Positions 42,081 to 51,955 are shown, numbered from the stretch's first letter. The stretch: 62,885 nucleotides of DNA from Clostridiales bacterium (GCA_014799565.1 JAAVHT010000017.1:1-62885), one strand, 5' to 3'. Made by a program: numbers and translations. The notes: a model not told the origin generated them from the sequence alone.

Positions 42081-43922
42081 ATGGAATCACAGACAAAACT
42101 GTCCCGGCGGGAGAAGATCGACCTGATCCTGCGCCATCTGCGGGGAAATTGGGGCTTCTTCGCCGGGGCCATCCTGCTGGCCTGGATGAACACCACCTGC
42201 AACGCTCTGGTGCCCCAGATCATCAGCTTCACCGTGGACTCGGTGCTGGGGGGCGAGGATCCCAAGCTGCCCGGTTTCCTCAAGGCGCTGCTGCCGATGG
42301 ATCAGCTCCGGGCGGATCCGTGGTCGTTCCTGTGGCTGGCGGCGGGGGCGGTGGTGCTGGCCGCCGCGGTGCGGGGCGTGTGCATTTACGGGATGCGGAT
42401 CAACCTGTCCAAGGGTTCTGAGGGCTTTGTGAAGAAGCTCCGGGATAACCTGTACAGCCACATCCAGCGCCTCAGCTTCCAGTGGCACACCGCCCACGCC
42501 ACCGGCGACATCATCCAGCGGTGCACCTCCGACGTGGAGGTCATCCGCACCTTCGTCTGCAACCAGCTGATGGAAGTGATCCGCACGGTGTTCCTCATCC
42601 TGCTGTACACCGTCATCATGCTGCGCATGAACTGGCGGCTGGCCCTGGTGTCGCTGGCGTTCATCCCCATCACGGGCATCGCCTCCGGGGTGTTCTACGG
42701 TAAGATCTCCTCCCGGTTCAAAGTGGCCGACGAGGCGGAGGGCGAGCTGACCACCTGCGCCCAGGAAAATCTCACCGGCGTGCGGGTGGTGCGGGCCTTT
42801 GGCCGGGAGCGGTTCGAGATTGACCGCTTCGGCAAAAAGAACGACCACTTTTCCGCCCTGTGGGTGGAGCTGGGCAAGGTGCTCAGCGTCTATTGGGCGT
42901 CGGGAACCCTGCTCACCTCCCTCCAGGTCATGGCGGTCATCGCCGCGGGGACGGTGGAGGCGGTGAACGGCGGCATCTCCCTGGGGGACTTCCTGGCCTT
43001 TGTCACCTACAACAGCGCCTTGGCCTGGCCGGTGCGCTCCCTGGGCCGGGTGCTGTCCGACATGAGCAAGGCGGGGGTATCCATGGATCGTGTGGGTTAC
43101 ATCCTCAACGCCTCTGAAGAAAAGGACGGCCCGAACGCGAAACAGGTGAAGCTGGGCGGTGACATCGTGTTTGACCACGTCACCTTCGGCTACGAGGGGC
43201 AGGGGGTGCTGGAGGATGTGTCCTTCACCATCCCCTGGGGGAGTACCTTCGCTATCCTGGGCGGCACGGGCTCAGGCAAGTCCACCCTGGTTCATCTGCT
43301 GGACCGGCTGTATGATCTGGGGGAGGGACAGGGCAAAATCACCATCGGCGGAGTGGACATCCGGGACATCGAGCGGGAGGAGCTGCGCCGCCAGATCGGC
43401 CTGGTGCTCCAGGAGCCCTTCCTGTTCTCCCAGACCATCCGGGAGAACATCGCCGCCACCCGGCCGGACGCCCCGGAGGAGGAGCTGCGCCGTTGCGCCC
43501 AGATCGCCTGCGTGGACGAGGCCATCACCGAGCTGGCCGACGGCTACGACACCGTGGTGGGCGAGCGCGGCGTCACCCTGTCCGGCGGGCAGAAGCAGCG
43601 GGTGGCCATCGCCCGGATGCTGCTGCAAAGCGCCCCGGTGATGGTGTTCGACGACTCCCTGTCCGCCGTGGACGCGGAGACGGACGCCAAGATCCGCGCC
43701 GCGCTGAAGGAACGCATGGCGGAGGCCACCGTCATCCTCATCTCCCACCGGGTCACCACCCTGATGCAGGCCGACCGCATCCTGGTGTTGGACGGGGGAA
43801 AGGTGGCGGACGTGGGCACCCATGTCGAGCTGATTGCCCGGCCGGGCATTTATAAAGAGATTTACGACATCCAGATGAGCAGCGACGACCGTGCGCTCAT
43901 TGAGGAAGGGGGGGAGGCATAA
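42081..43922 (+). CDS. Heterodimeric ABC exporter, BmrC-like subunit
   Basis: This 613-residue protein has six membrane helices (about 20-310) fused to an ATPase domain. Walker A GGTGSGKST is near residue 394 and the signature LSGGQ is intact. In Walker B (VMVFDDSLSAVD) the catalytic Glu is Asp525. That replacement is the hallmark of the subunit with the degenerate site in exporters such as BmrCD or TM287/288. AAAGGAGAACGGT precedes ATG 42081. It overlaps its partner by one base. Confidence 0.92.
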   Translation: MESQTKLSRREKIDLILRHLRGNWGFFAGAILLAWMNTTCNALVPQIISFTVDSVLGGEDPKLPGFLKALLPMDQLRADPWSFLWLAAGAVVLAAAVRGVCIYGMRINLSKGSEGFVKKLRDNLYSHIQRLSFQWHTAHATGDIIQRCTSDVEVIRTFVCNQLMEVIRTVFLILLYTVIMLRMNWRLALVSLAFIPITGIASGVFYGKISSRFKVADEAEGELTTCAQENLTGVRVVRAFGRERFEIDRFGKKNDHFSALWVELGKVLSVYWASGTLLTSLQVMAVIAAGTVEAVNGGISLGDFLAFVTYNSALAWPVRSLGRVLSDMSKAGVSMDRVGYILNASEEKDGPNAKQVKLGGDIVFDHVTFGYEGQGVLEDVSFTIPWGSTFAILGGTGSGKSTLVHLLDRLYDLGEGQGKITIGGVDIRDIEREELRRQIGLVLQEPFLFSQTIRENIAATRPDAPEEELRRCAQIACVDEAITELADGYDTVVGERGVTLSGGQKQRVAIARMLLQSAPVMVFDDSLSAVDAETDAKIRAALKERMAEATVILISHRVTTLMQADRILVLDGGKVADVGTHVELIARPGIYKEIYDIQMSSDDRALIEEGGEA

Positions 43923-45751
43923 TGGCCGCTTTCGACGAAAAAGAATACACAAAAGACTTTGACTGGGCCATTTGGAAGCGTCTGCTGCCCATTCTGGGCC
44001 GGTTTAAGCCCGTGTTCCTTGGTCTGTGGGCCTTCAACGGCCTCACCGCCCTGCTGGACGTGGTCATCCCCCTGTTCCAGCGCTTCGCCATCAGCAATTT
44101 CATCGAGACCGGCGCGCTGGAAGGATTTGTGCCATTTGTGCTGGCCTATCTGGGGATCATCATTCTCCAGAGCCTGCTGGTGATTGGCTTTGGCCGTATG
44201 TCCATGTATTTGGAGATGTATGTGGGCCGGGATATGCGCCGGGAGCTGTTTGAGCACCTGCAAAAGCTGTCCCTGTCCTTCTACAACGTCACCCCGGTGG
44301 GCTATCTGCTCACCCGGGTGATGAACGACACCAACCGCATCGCGGGCATGATGGCCTGGGCGCTGGGAGACATCATGTGGGCGCTGCTCTATGTGCTGGG
44401 CGCGTTCGCCGCCATGGCCATGCTCAACTGGCAGCTGGCCCTGGTGGTCATCCTCATCGTGCCTGTGGTGGCGGCGCTGACGGGCTGGTTCCAGCCCCGC
44501 ATCCTCCACTGGAACCGCAAGGTGCGCAAGCTCAACTCCAAGATCACCGGCGCCTTCAACGAGGGCATCACCGGCGCCAAGACCTCCAAGACCCTGGTCA
44601 TCGAGGATCAGAGCATCAAGAGCTTCCGGGAGCTCACAAATTCCATGCGGGGCTCCGGTGTGCGGGCCTCCCGGCTCAATGCGGTGTATATCCCCGTGAC
44701 CCTGTTTTTCTCCACCATGGCGGTGGCCATCGTGTTGCTGCGGGGTGGGTATCTGGTGGCGGATCAGGTGCTGGACATCGCCACCCTGTCCGCATTCATC
44801 ACCTACGCCATGGGCATTTTCGAGCCTGTCCAGAGCATTGCCGGCAACCTGGCGGAGTTCATCGCCCTCCAGGCGTCCATCGAGCGGGTCACCGATCTGC
44901 TGAACGAGACGCCCCAGATCACCGACACCCCCGAGGTCATCGAAAAGTACGGCGACAGCTTCGACCCCAAGCGGGAGAACTGGGAGCCGCTGCGGGGCGA
45001 GATCGAGTTCAAGGACGTGACCTTCCGCTATCCCGACGGCGGGGACAACGTGCTGGAGCATTTCAATCTGCACATACCTGCGGGGGCCACCGTGGCCATC
45101 GTGGGGGAGACGGGGGCGGGCAAGTCCACCCTGGTGAACCTGGCCTGCCGGTTCTTCGAGCCCACCGAGGGCCAAATCTTGATCGACGGCAGGGACTACC
45201 GGGAGCGCAGCCAGCTGTGGCTCCACTCCAACATCGGCTATGTGCTGCAAAGCCCCCACCTGTTCTCCGGCTCTGTGAGGGACAACATCCGCTACGGGCG
45301 GCTGGACGCCACGGACGAGGAGATCGAGGCGGCGGCGAAGGCCGTGTCGGCGGATAAGGTGGTGGCCAAGCTGGAGCAGGGCTGGGACAGCAACGTGGGC
45401 GAGGAGGGCGACCGCCTGTCCACCGGCGAGAAGCAGTTGATTTCCTTTGCCCGGGCGGTGCTGGCCGACCCGCGCATCTTCGTGCTGGACGAGGCCACCT
45501 CCTCCATTGATACCCAGACCGAGCAATATATCCAAAGCGCCATCGACCACCTGCTGCGGGATCGCACCTCCTTCCTGATCGCCCACCGCCTGTCCACCAT
45601 CCGCAAGGCGGACATGATCCTGGTGGTTCGGGACGGCAAAATCGTGGAGCAGGGCACCCACCAGTCCCTGCTGCGGGCCCGGGGTTATTACCACGACTTG
45701 TACAGCAAGCAGTTCGCCGAGGAGAACGCGGCGAAGGTGCTGGGAAAGTAA
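43922..45751 (+). CDS. Heterodimeric ABC exporter, BmrD-like subunit
   Basis: This 609-residue protein has six membrane helices and an ATPase domain. Walker A is GETGAGKST and Walker B VLDEATSSID keeps Glu524, but the signature is LSTGE (499-503) instead of LSGGQ. This complements the upstream subunit, giving one consensus and one degenerate ATP site. Predicted role: multidrug or lipid export, induced through the leader attenuator. The last codons are repeated after the stop. Confidence 0.92.
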   Translation: MAAFDEKEYTKDFDWAIWKRLLPILGRFKPVFLGLWAFNGLTALLDVVIPLFQRFAISNFIETGALEGFVPFVLAYLGIIILQSLLVIGFGRMSMYLEMYVGRDMRRELFEHLQKLSLSFYNVTPVGYLLTRVMNDTNRIAGMMAWALGDIMWALLYVLGAFAAMAMLNWQLALVVILIVPVVAALTGWFQPRILHWNRKVRKLNSKITGAFNEGITGAKTSKTLVIEDQSIKSFRELTNSMRGSGVRASRLNAVYIPVTLFFSTMAVAIVLLRGGYLVADQVLDIATLSAFITYAMGIFEPVQSIAGNLAEFIALQASIERVTDLLNETPQITDTPEVIEKYGDSFDPKRENWEPLRGEIEFKDVTFRYPDGGDNVLEHFNLHIPAGATVAIVGETGAGKSTLVNLACRFFEPTEGQILIDGRDYRERSQLWLHSNIGYVLQSPHLFSGSVRDNIRYGRLDATDEEIEAAAKAVSADKVVAKLEQGWDSNVGEEGDRLSTGEKQLISFARAVLADPRIFVLDEATSSIDTQTEQYIQSAIDHLLRDRTSFLIAHRLSTIRKADMILVVRDGKIVEQGTHQSLLRARGYYHDLYSKQFAEENAAKVLGK

Positions 45752-45786
45752 TACAGCCCGCCGAGGAGAACGCGGCGAAGGTGCTG
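45715..45786 (+). repeat. Tandem duplication of the 3' end of the ABC gene
   Basis: A 28-bp block at 45715-45742 recurs exactly at 45759-45786, period 44 bp, and the following bases (AAGTAATA) also match. The second copy lies after the stop codon. Confidence 0.9.
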
Positions 45787-45799
45787 AGGAAGTAATAAG

Positions 45800-45828
45800 A
45801 GTCACCCGCCGCGGATCGGCGGGTGACT
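45800..45828 (+). terminator. Terminator of the ABC exporter operon
   Basis: AGTCACCCGCCG and CGGCGGGTGACT form a 12-bp perfect stem followed by GCATTTTG. Confidence 0.8.
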
Positions 45829-45854
45829 GCATTTTGATGAAAGGGCATAGAAAA

Positions 45855-46343
45855 ATGGAATTGTGGGACGCGTATGACGCGAAGTTCAATAAGATCGAGG
45901 GCAAAACCCTGGTCAGGGGCGAGCCAATCCCCGAGGGGCTGTGCCACCTGGTGTGTGACATCCTGGTCAAGCACACCGACGGGACATATCTGCTGATGCA
46001 GCGAGACCCGCGCAAGATCTACGGCGGTATGTGGGAGGCCACGGCGGGCGGCTCGGCCCTGGCGGGGGAGACGCCGGCAGAATGCGCCAAACGGGAACTG
46101 CGGGAAGAAACGGGCATTATCTCCGAGGGTTTAGTTGAAGTGGGTACAGTGACCGACGAGGAGGCGCACGCCATTTATGTGGAGTTCCAGTGCGTCACCG
46201 GCTGGGACAAGGAAGCGGTAACGCTGCAGGAGGGCGAGACCGTGGACTTCAAATGGGTGAGCAGGAACGAATTGCTTGCTATGAAAAAGGATCAGCTAAT
46301 CACCGAACGGATGCAGCATTTTATTGAGGAATTGAACCGATAG
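45855..46343 (+). CDS. NUDIX hydrolase
   Basis: This 162-residue protein has the Nudix box GGSALAGETPAECAKRELRE followed by ETG, with REEx2E-type residues intact. MELWDAYD at 45855 is the likely start; ATG 45837 is an alternative. The substrate is not predictable; the YfcD/isopentenyl-type layout resembles household NUDIX enzymes. It is a single gene closed by a strong terminator. Confidence 0.88.
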   Translation: MELWDAYDAKFNKIEGKTLVRGEPIPEGLCHLVCDILVKHTDGTYLLMQRDPRKIYGGMWEATAGGSALAGETPAECAKRELREETGIISEGLVEVGTVTDEEAHAIYVEFQCVTGWDKEAVTLQEGETVDFKWVSRNELLAMKKDQLITERMQHFIEELNR

Positions 46344-46352
46344 ACCACATAT

Positions 46353-46388
46353 AAAGAGGGTCTGCCGCTTTGCGGCAGACCCTCTTTT
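46353..46388. terminator. Terminator after the NUDIX gene (bidirectional)
   Basis: AAAGAGGGTCTGCCGC and GCGGCAGACCCTCTTT form a 16-bp stem with a TTT loop. It serves both the NUDIX gene and the converging gene at 46401. Confidence 0.9.
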
Positions 46389-46400
46389 CAACCTGAAAAG

Positions 46401-47150
46401 CTACGCCTGTACATTCACCTGTGGAACCGAGATAGGGGCGCTCATATCCACAGCCACGATCTGGGTCACGGTGGAAGAATAGCCCTGAACGGCGGCATCA
46501 ATGGATTTTTGGGCGGAGGCGCCCAGCTGCTCCGCCTGCATACGCAGCTCCATCTTGGTAGCGGTGAGCTGATCGGCCTGGCGGTTGGCAATCTCCGTTT
46601 CCTGGAAGTATCCGGATTCCCGGATGGCCCGCATGGCGGCGTTTTTGCGCAGCTCCTGCTGGATGCGCTGCGCCTCCCGGCGCTTATTCTCCTGGGCCAG
46701 ACGCTTCTGGCGGATCCGTGCCAGCTGTTCCTTATTTAACTCCAGCTTCTTTTTGTTGGCCCGTGTCACCGCCTTTTTCAGCTGAGAGACGGCGGCCTTG
46801 ATCTGGTCGGCGTGGTCTGGGTCGGAGCGCTGAGCGGCCTCCAGCTGGGAGATACGGCGGCGGGCATACCCTGCGGCGGAGCTGGCCTGCCCCTGGGTGC
46901 GGGCACGGCTGATCCGGGCGTAGGCTTCCAGAGGGGCGTCGCCATACCGGGGAGTGGTCTTGGCCAGCTTGAATTTCTCCCGCTGGGCGTCCGCTTTCTC
47001 TTTGGCGTCGCGGATCATCTCGGTGAGGGAGGAGGTGCGCTCTTCCCGCTTATTCATCGACTGCGCCAAAAGCTCGCTATACTGGCCCTCGGCCTGATCC
47101 GCTGCGGTCTGTTCATCCCGGCCGATGGCGGAGATCGGTTGAATCGCCAT
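46401..47150 (-). CDS. Unidentified coiled-coil protein
   Basis: This 249-residue soluble protein has no signal peptide or membrane segment. The centre (about 90-210) is a long Lys/Arg/Gln/Glu-rich helix, such as NKKKLELNKEQLARIRQKRL. The start has AIQPISAIGRDEQTAADQ and the end VPQVNVQA. I recognise no family. The ends recall accessory proteins of secretion or flagellar systems, but that is only an impression. It is last in the long minus-strand run, 72 bp after the MATE gene. Confidence 0.65.
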   Translation of the reverse strand: MAIQPISAIGRDEQTAADQAEGQYSELLAQSMNKREERTSSLTEMIRDAKEKADAQREKFKLAKTTPRYGDAPLEAYARISRARTQGQASSAAGYARRRISQLEAAQRSDPDHADQIKAAVSQLKKAVTRANKKKLELNKEQLARIRQKRLAQENKRREAQRIQQELRKNAAMRAIRESGYFQETEIANRQADQLTATKMELRMQAEQLGASAQKSIDAAVQGYSSTVTQIVAVDMSAPISVPQVNVQA

Positions 47151-47221
47151 ATCCTGCCCCCCTTTCTACTTTCTCTACCTATATATCGGCCAAATTCAGG
47201 GAAAAGGAAAGGGGGAAACGT

Positions 47222-48613
47222 CTATTTTTTTTCGCCGCGGGGCGGCAAAGGCGTGCCCTCGGCGGACATACGCCGGAACAGGCGGAGCAGGATGACCACG
47301 GCGGCCACGGCCAGCACGATCTCGGCCACGGCCTGGGCGCAGGCCAGACCGTACAGGGGGACAAAGTAGTTGAGGATGTACAGCGCGGGGATTTCCAGCA
47401 CGATCTTGCGCAGGATGGCGAACAGCAGGGAGTACTGACCCAGGCCGCAGGCCTGGAACACGTTCACCGCCAGGAAGTCCATACACAGGAAGGGCTGGGC
47501 GACGCACATACACCGCAGGAACCGGGAGCCGTAGGCCACCACGGCGTCGGTCTTCATAAATAGGCTGATGAGCGTGCCGGAAGCGAAGAAATAGCACACC
47601 GACACCGTGACCATGAAGGTCAGGGCCACCTTTTGTGTAAACTGGACGGCCTTTTTCAGCCGGGGGACGTTTCCGCTGCCGTAGTTATAGCTCACCAGCG
47701 GCATCAGCCCCTGGGACATTCCCTGGGAGATGTACATGGGGATCATGTTGATCTTGTAGGAGATGCCCATGGCGGCGATGGCGTCCGGCCCAAAGCCGGC
47801 GGTGAAGTTGTTGAGCACCGTCATGCCGGTGACATTGAGCAGATTCTGGATGGAGGCGGGTATGCCCACGCCGAATACTCCTTTTACGATCTCCCTGCGG
47901 GGCCGGGCCATGGCCGGGTGGATGCAGACGAAGGTTTTGCCCCGCCGGACGATCAATAGCACGAAGAAGTACAGGCAGGCGAAGCAGTTGGACAGGAAGG
48001 TGGCGCAGCCCGCCCCGGCGGCCCCCATATTGAACCCCCAGGGGAGGATAAAGATGGGATCCAGCACAATGTTCAGCAGGCAGCCGCTCATGGTGCCGAT
48101 GCTGGCGTGGAAGGTGGCCCCCTCCGAGCGCACCAGATAGGCCATAACCACGTTGAGGATGGCGGGGGCGGTCCCGCAGGTGGTTGTCCACAGCAGGTAC
48201 TGCGCGGTGGCGGCGGTGGTTTCAGCATCTGCCCCCAGGAGAGCCAGCAGTGGGGCGCGGAAGACGGTGGTGAAGAGGGAGAACAGCACGCCACAGACCA
48301 GGGCGCAGTAGAAGCCAAAGGCGGAACTGCGCCGCACGGTGTCATAGTCTTTTGCGCCCAGGGCGCGGCTCATCATGCTGGAGGAGCCCACGCCGAAGAG
48401 GTTGTTCACCGCGTTGAAGGCCAGCAGCACCGGCGCGGCCAGGGTGACGGCGGAGTTCTGGATGGAATCCTGCAGCATCCCCACAAAGTAGGTGTCCGCC
48501 AGGTTGTAGAGCACCATCACCAGCGAGCTGAGAACGGTGGGGATGGACAGGGTGAGCACTGCCCTGGGAATGGACATATGTTCAAAAAGTTCGGATTTTT
48601 GTATGTTTTCCAT
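47222..48613 (-). CDS. MATE/MOP-superfamily transporter at the end of the surface-polymer operon
   Basis: This 463-residue protein has twelve membrane segments and MATE features (MSIPRAVLTLSIPTVLSSLV, YNLADTYFVGML). The start at 48613 has GAGGCG upstream. It lies 42 bp downstream of the BCCT gene in the lic-type operon. In pneumococcus the teichoic-acid flippase TacF is also in the MOP superfamily and encoded with lic genes. A flippase role here is inference; drug export is the alternative. Confidence 0.8.
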   Translation of the reverse strand: MENIQKSELFEHMSIPRAVLTLSIPTVLSSLVMVLYNLADTYFVGMLQDSIQNSAVTLAAPVLLAFNAVNNLFGVGSSSMMSRALGAKDYDTVRRSSAFGFYCALVCGVLFSLFTTVFRAPLLALLGADAETTAATAQYLLWTTTCGTAPAILNVVMAYLVRSEGATFHASIGTMSGCLLNIVLDPIFILPWGFNMGAAGAGCATFLSNCFACLYFFVLLIVRRGKTFVCIHPAMARPRREIVKGVFGVGIPASIQNLLNVTGMTVLNNFTAGFGPDAIAAMGISYKINMIPMYISQGMSQGLMPLVSYNYGSGNVPRLKKAVQFTQKVALTFMVTVSVCYFFASGTLISLFMKTDAVVAYGSRFLRCMCVAQPFLCMDFLAVNVFQACGLGQYSLLFAILRKIVLEIPALYILNYFVPLYGLACAQAVAEIVLAVAAVVILLRLFRRMSAEGTPLPPRGEKK

Positions 48614-48655
48614 GGATGCGCCTCGCAGGTTCAAATTTTTGGTTTGCCGGAACAC

Positions 48656-50188
48656 TCAATGGTTCCTGCCACCGGGCCGGGACTGTTCTTTTAGATAAGC
48701 TCCGGCGTCCTTGAAAAAGCTGGCGGCAATGAGGACGATGACGGCCCCGATGGGGAAGGCGGCGATGATGCTCACCGACTGGAGGCTGCTCATGGAGCTG
48801 TCTGAGAACACCAGGGCGATGGGCAGGGCGATGAGCAGCAGGCACCACATCAGCTTCACCGCCCAGTGAGGGGAGTCATCCTGTCCCAGGCGGCGATAGC
48901 TGTAGCAGGAGGCGATGAGGGCGATGGAGTCGAAGGAGGTGGCATAGAAGGCCACCATAGTGACCAGTACCAAAACAAGAACCAGCACCGGGCAGGGCAG
49001 GGTGCGGATCATGGAAATGATGAGGGTGTACAAATCGCCTGTCTCGTTGTATTGAGCGACAAAGTCCGCCGCTCCGGACACCTGTTTGCCCAGGGAGTAG
49101 TTGCCCAGCACGATGAAGCTGACGATGGTGGAGCCCACCCCGAAGCCGTAGCCCCCCAGGATGGTCTGCCGCACTGTCCGTCCACGGGAGATGCTGCCGA
49201 TGAAGAAGGGCGCGGCCACGCACCACACCATCCAGTACGACCAGTAGAAAATAGTCCAGTTCTGGGGAAAGGAGGTGGCGCGCTGGGGGTCGGTAAAGGT
49301 GGCCAGCTCAAAGAAGTGCCCGATCATTCGGCCCAGGGCCTCAACGCCGGTCTCGATGATGTACCGGGCCTCGCCGCCAAAGAGCAGTACATAGGCCAGC
49401 AGGCCGAAGAACAGCCAGACGCAGGACTTGGCCAGCAGGCTGATGCCCTTGAAGCCGCGGAGCAGGGAGTAGGTATACACCGCGCAGGTGGCTGCCAGGA
49501 TAAGAACGGTGACCAGCTCCCGGCTCAGGGCGATGTGAAACAGCTCGTCCAAAATGCCCGCCATCAGGGGGGTGGCAAGGCTGAAGGTGGTGGCCGTCCC
49601 CGCCAGCAGGGCGAACACCGCCAGGAGGTCGATAAATCGGCCAGGCACGCCGTCGGTGTGTTTTCCCAGAATGGGACGGCAGGCCTCGGAATACCGCTGC
49701 CGCTCCCGGCGGCGCACATGGAGCATGAAGCCGAACGCCGCCGCCAGCATCAGGTAGAACCCCCAGGGGATGAGGCTCCAGTGGAAGATGGGAAACACAC
49801 TGGCCCAATCCTGGACAGAGCCCAGCTCGGCAATATGGGGGTCTACAGCGTATAAGATCCACTCGGAGAAGGAATAGAACAGGATGTCCGCCGCCAGCCC
49901 CGCCGTGAACATCATGGAACCCCAGGTGAAGAAGGGGTATTTGGGTTTTTCCTCCGGCCCGCCCAGTACAATGCCTCCGTATTTGGAGAACGCCGCGAAC
50001 AGGGACAGCAGAAACACGCCCAGCCCAATGATGAGGTAATAGACGCCGAAGGTGTCCCCCAGCAGGAAGCGGATCTGGCCCAGTATCTGGTTGGAGCGCT
50101 CCGGGAAGGCGAGGAACAGCGCGCTCAGAGCCAGGATGCACCCCAGAGGGGCCAGAGTGATGACCCAGTCGATTTTCTTCCGCTCCAC
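48656..50188 (-). CDS. BCCT-family transporter (choline/betaine/carnitine)
   Basis: This 510-residue protein has twelve membrane segments and BCCT features (YYLIIGLGVFLLSLFAAFSK, FHWSLIPWGFYLMLAAAFGF, NWTIFYWSYWMVWCVAAPFF). It lies one base from licC, so it is clearly in that operon. Its likely substrate is choline, supplying LicA. It would replace LicB, the choline permease of other lic loci. Confidence 0.9.
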   Translation of the reverse strand: MERKKIDWVITLAPLGCILALSALFLAFPERSNQILGQIRFLLGDTFGVYYLIIGLGVFLLSLFAAFSKYGGIVLGGPEEKPKYPFFTWGSMMFTAGLAADILFYSFSEWILYAVDPHIAELGSVQDWASVFPIFHWSLIPWGFYLMLAAAFGFMLHVRRRERQRYSEACRPILGKHTDGVPGRFIDLLAVFALLAGTATTFSLATPLMAGILDELFHIALSRELVTVLILAATCAVYTYSLLRGFKGISLLAKSCVWLFFGLLAYVLLFGGEARYIIETGVEALGRMIGHFFELATFTDPQRATSFPQNWTIFYWSYWMVWCVAAPFFIGSISRGRTVRQTILGGYGFGVGSTIVSFIVLGNYSLGKQVSGAADFVAQYNETGDLYTLIISMIRTLPCPVLVLVLVLVTMVAFYATSFDSIALIASCYSYRRLGQDDSPHWAVKLMWCLLLIALPIALVFSDSSMSSLQSVSIIAAFPIGAVIVLIAASFFKDAGAYLKEQSRPGGRNH

Positions 50189-50189
50189 G

Positions 50190-50912
50190 TCATTTCACCT
50201 CGTCCAGATACTTCCGGTAGCTGGGGTCCAGCGCCGCCAGCTCGGCCAGGCTGTCCACCTCCACGATGCCCCCGGCTTCCATGGGGAATACCCCCAGCCG
50301 GTACTCCTGGGGGTAACAGAACAGCGCCACGTCGTCCCAGTAGATGTCCCGGCTGTGCCGCTCCTCAAATTCGATTTCCAGGTGGCGCTTGAGCCGCCGC
50401 CCGTCCTCTGCGCTCCAGCGGGAAACGCTGTAGAGCTGCCAGCCGTGGGCGCCGCCGGTGCGGCTGCACGAGGACACCACGCCGTCGTCCACCGTCAGCA
50501 GCCACTCGTCCGTGTGCTCATCCGTCCACACGGCGTTATAGCCCGAGCGCTCAAACTCTGGGGACAGCACCCGTGGGTCGCGGATGATGAGGTCGGCGTC
50601 GGTGATGATGGCGTCCTCCAGGTGCTCCCGGGCGGCGTAGAGGGAGGAGATGTTGTTGCAGGATTCGTACCAGGGGTTTTCGATAAGCGTTACGTTGGGG
50701 TATTCCCGCTCTAACACTTGAAACTGTTCTTTTAAATACCCGACGACCACGTAAATTTCGGTGATGCCGTTTGCCATCAGACCTTGTATCACCGTGTCGA
50801 TCATCCGCGTGCCGTTGACCCGCACCAGGGACTTGGGGGTGGTCAGGGTGACGGGCCGCATCCGCTTGCCCTCCCCGGCGGCCACGATGACGGCCCGCTT
50901 GACGGTGTTCAT
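50190..50912 (-). CDS. licC: CTP:phosphocholine cytidylyltransferase
   Basis: This 240-residue nucleotidyltransferase starts at ATG 50912 with RAVIVAAGEGKRMRPVTLTT, the nucleotide-binding start of LicC-type enzymes, then KSLVRVNG, IYVVVGY and NNISSLYAA. It is predicted to make CDP-choline from phosphocholine. It overlaps licA by 4 bp. The pairing with licA supports choline over sugar substrates. Confidence 0.88.
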   Translation of the reverse strand: MNTVKRAVIVAAGEGKRMRPVTLTTPKSLVRVNGTRMIDTVIQGLMANGITEIYVVVGYLKEQFQVLEREYPNVTLIENPWYESCNNISSLYAAREHLEDAIITDADLIIRDPRVLSPEFERSGYNAVWTDEHTDEWLLTVDDGVVSSCSRTGGAHGWQLYSVSRWSAEDGRRLKRHLEIEFEERHSRDIYWDDVALFCYPQEYRLGVFPMEAGGIVEVDSLAELAALDPSYRKYLDEVK

Positions 50913-51877
50913 GGCAAATCCTCTCCCAATTTTTCCAGTTCGCCCCGGACGATCTCGCAGTAGTCCCGGGCGTAGCGGTACTGGGCCAGGGAATAGGCCC
51001 CGAATTCCACCCCCAGGGAGCGCTTGTACTCGCACCAGTTGCTCCACAGCAGGCCGCACACGGCGATATAGCCGTAGATCTTGACCCGGGTGAGGGCGGG
51101 GCAGTCCCCGGCAAAATACTGGTCGATGAGCCGGTTCGCCTGTTCCCGGTCATACATGGCGTAGATGCAGAACATGGCCACGTCCACGTGGGGATCCTGC
51201 ATGGCGGCGTACTCCCAGTCGATGAGGCGGATCTCCTCGCCGCCCCGGTCATTCCGGAAGAACAGGAAGTTGTCCGGCACCGCGTCAATGTGTGTGAGCA
51301 CCTTTTTCCCCACTTGGGCGTCCAGGAAGGGTTTTAAGCGGAACACGTTTTCCTTGGTCTCCCGGTAATCGGGGTAGGCGGAGGGCCGGCCCTCCCACAG
51401 GGATTCATAGAAGTCGATGTGGCCGAACAGGTCGAATTCGTGGTCTGCCCGCAAATTCAGCTCATGGAAGGAGCGCAGCTTGTTCATACACGCGGCGGTT
51501 TCCCGCTCATTCATTGGGTCGCAGGTGCGGGCGCCCTCGATGAACCGGGAGATTTTATAGCCGCTGTCCGGGTCGATGTAAAGCACATCCTCGCACAGTT
51601 CCCGGCCCTGGATGAGACGGTACACCGCCGCCTCCTCTGGGCGGCTGATGAGTCGTCCGGTGCCCTCCCCGGGGACGCGCATGATGTATTTCTTCCCCCG
51701 GCAGGAGAAGAGAAAAGAGCGGTTGGTCATGCCCTTTTTCAAGGCGGAGATGCCGGTGACCTCTTCCGGGTTGGCGCGGAGCACCTCCCCGATCAGCCGC
51801 AGATCGTCGGCTGTGAGCAAATCGGAGTCGGGTATGCCCGCCGGGGCCGGAAAATTATCATGAGCTTGTGAGTCCAT
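50909..51877 (-). CDS. licA: Choline kinase
   Basis: This 322-residue kinase has the choline/aminoglycoside kinase motifs: THIDAVPDN (H196, D198, N203) and LIDWEYA (D220). GMTNRSF near residue 50 is the N-lobe loop. It phosphorylates choline delivered by the BCCT transporter. The start at 51877 has AAGGAAA upstream. Confidence 0.9.
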   Translation of the reverse strand: MDSQAHDNFPAPAGIPDSDLLTADDLRLIGEVLRANPEEVTGISALKKGMTNRSFLFSCRGKKYIMRVPGEGTGRLISRPEEAAVYRLIQGRELCEDVLYIDPDSGYKISRFIEGARTCDPMNERETAACMNKLRSFHELNLRADHEFDLFGHIDFYESLWEGRPSAYPDYRETKENVFRLKPFLDAQVGKKVLTHIDAVPDNFLFFRNDRGGEEIRLIDWEYAAMQDPHVDVAMFCIYAMYDREQANRLIDQYFAGDCPALTRVKIYGYIAVCGLLWSNWCEYKRSLGVEFGAYSLAQYRYARDYCEIVRGELEKLGEDLP

Positions 51878-51955
51878 AAAAACGGTTTCCTTCCGATGCT
51901 CTAAGCCCCCGGTCTGTCCCATTGGAGCGGATCGGGGGCCTTCGCTTGATTGGGG

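Noticed and set aside
42081-43922. Walker B Asp in the first ABC subunit as a damaging mutation
   Set aside because: The partner has the complementary degenerate signature (LSTGE) and intact Glu, the normal state of heterodimeric exporters.
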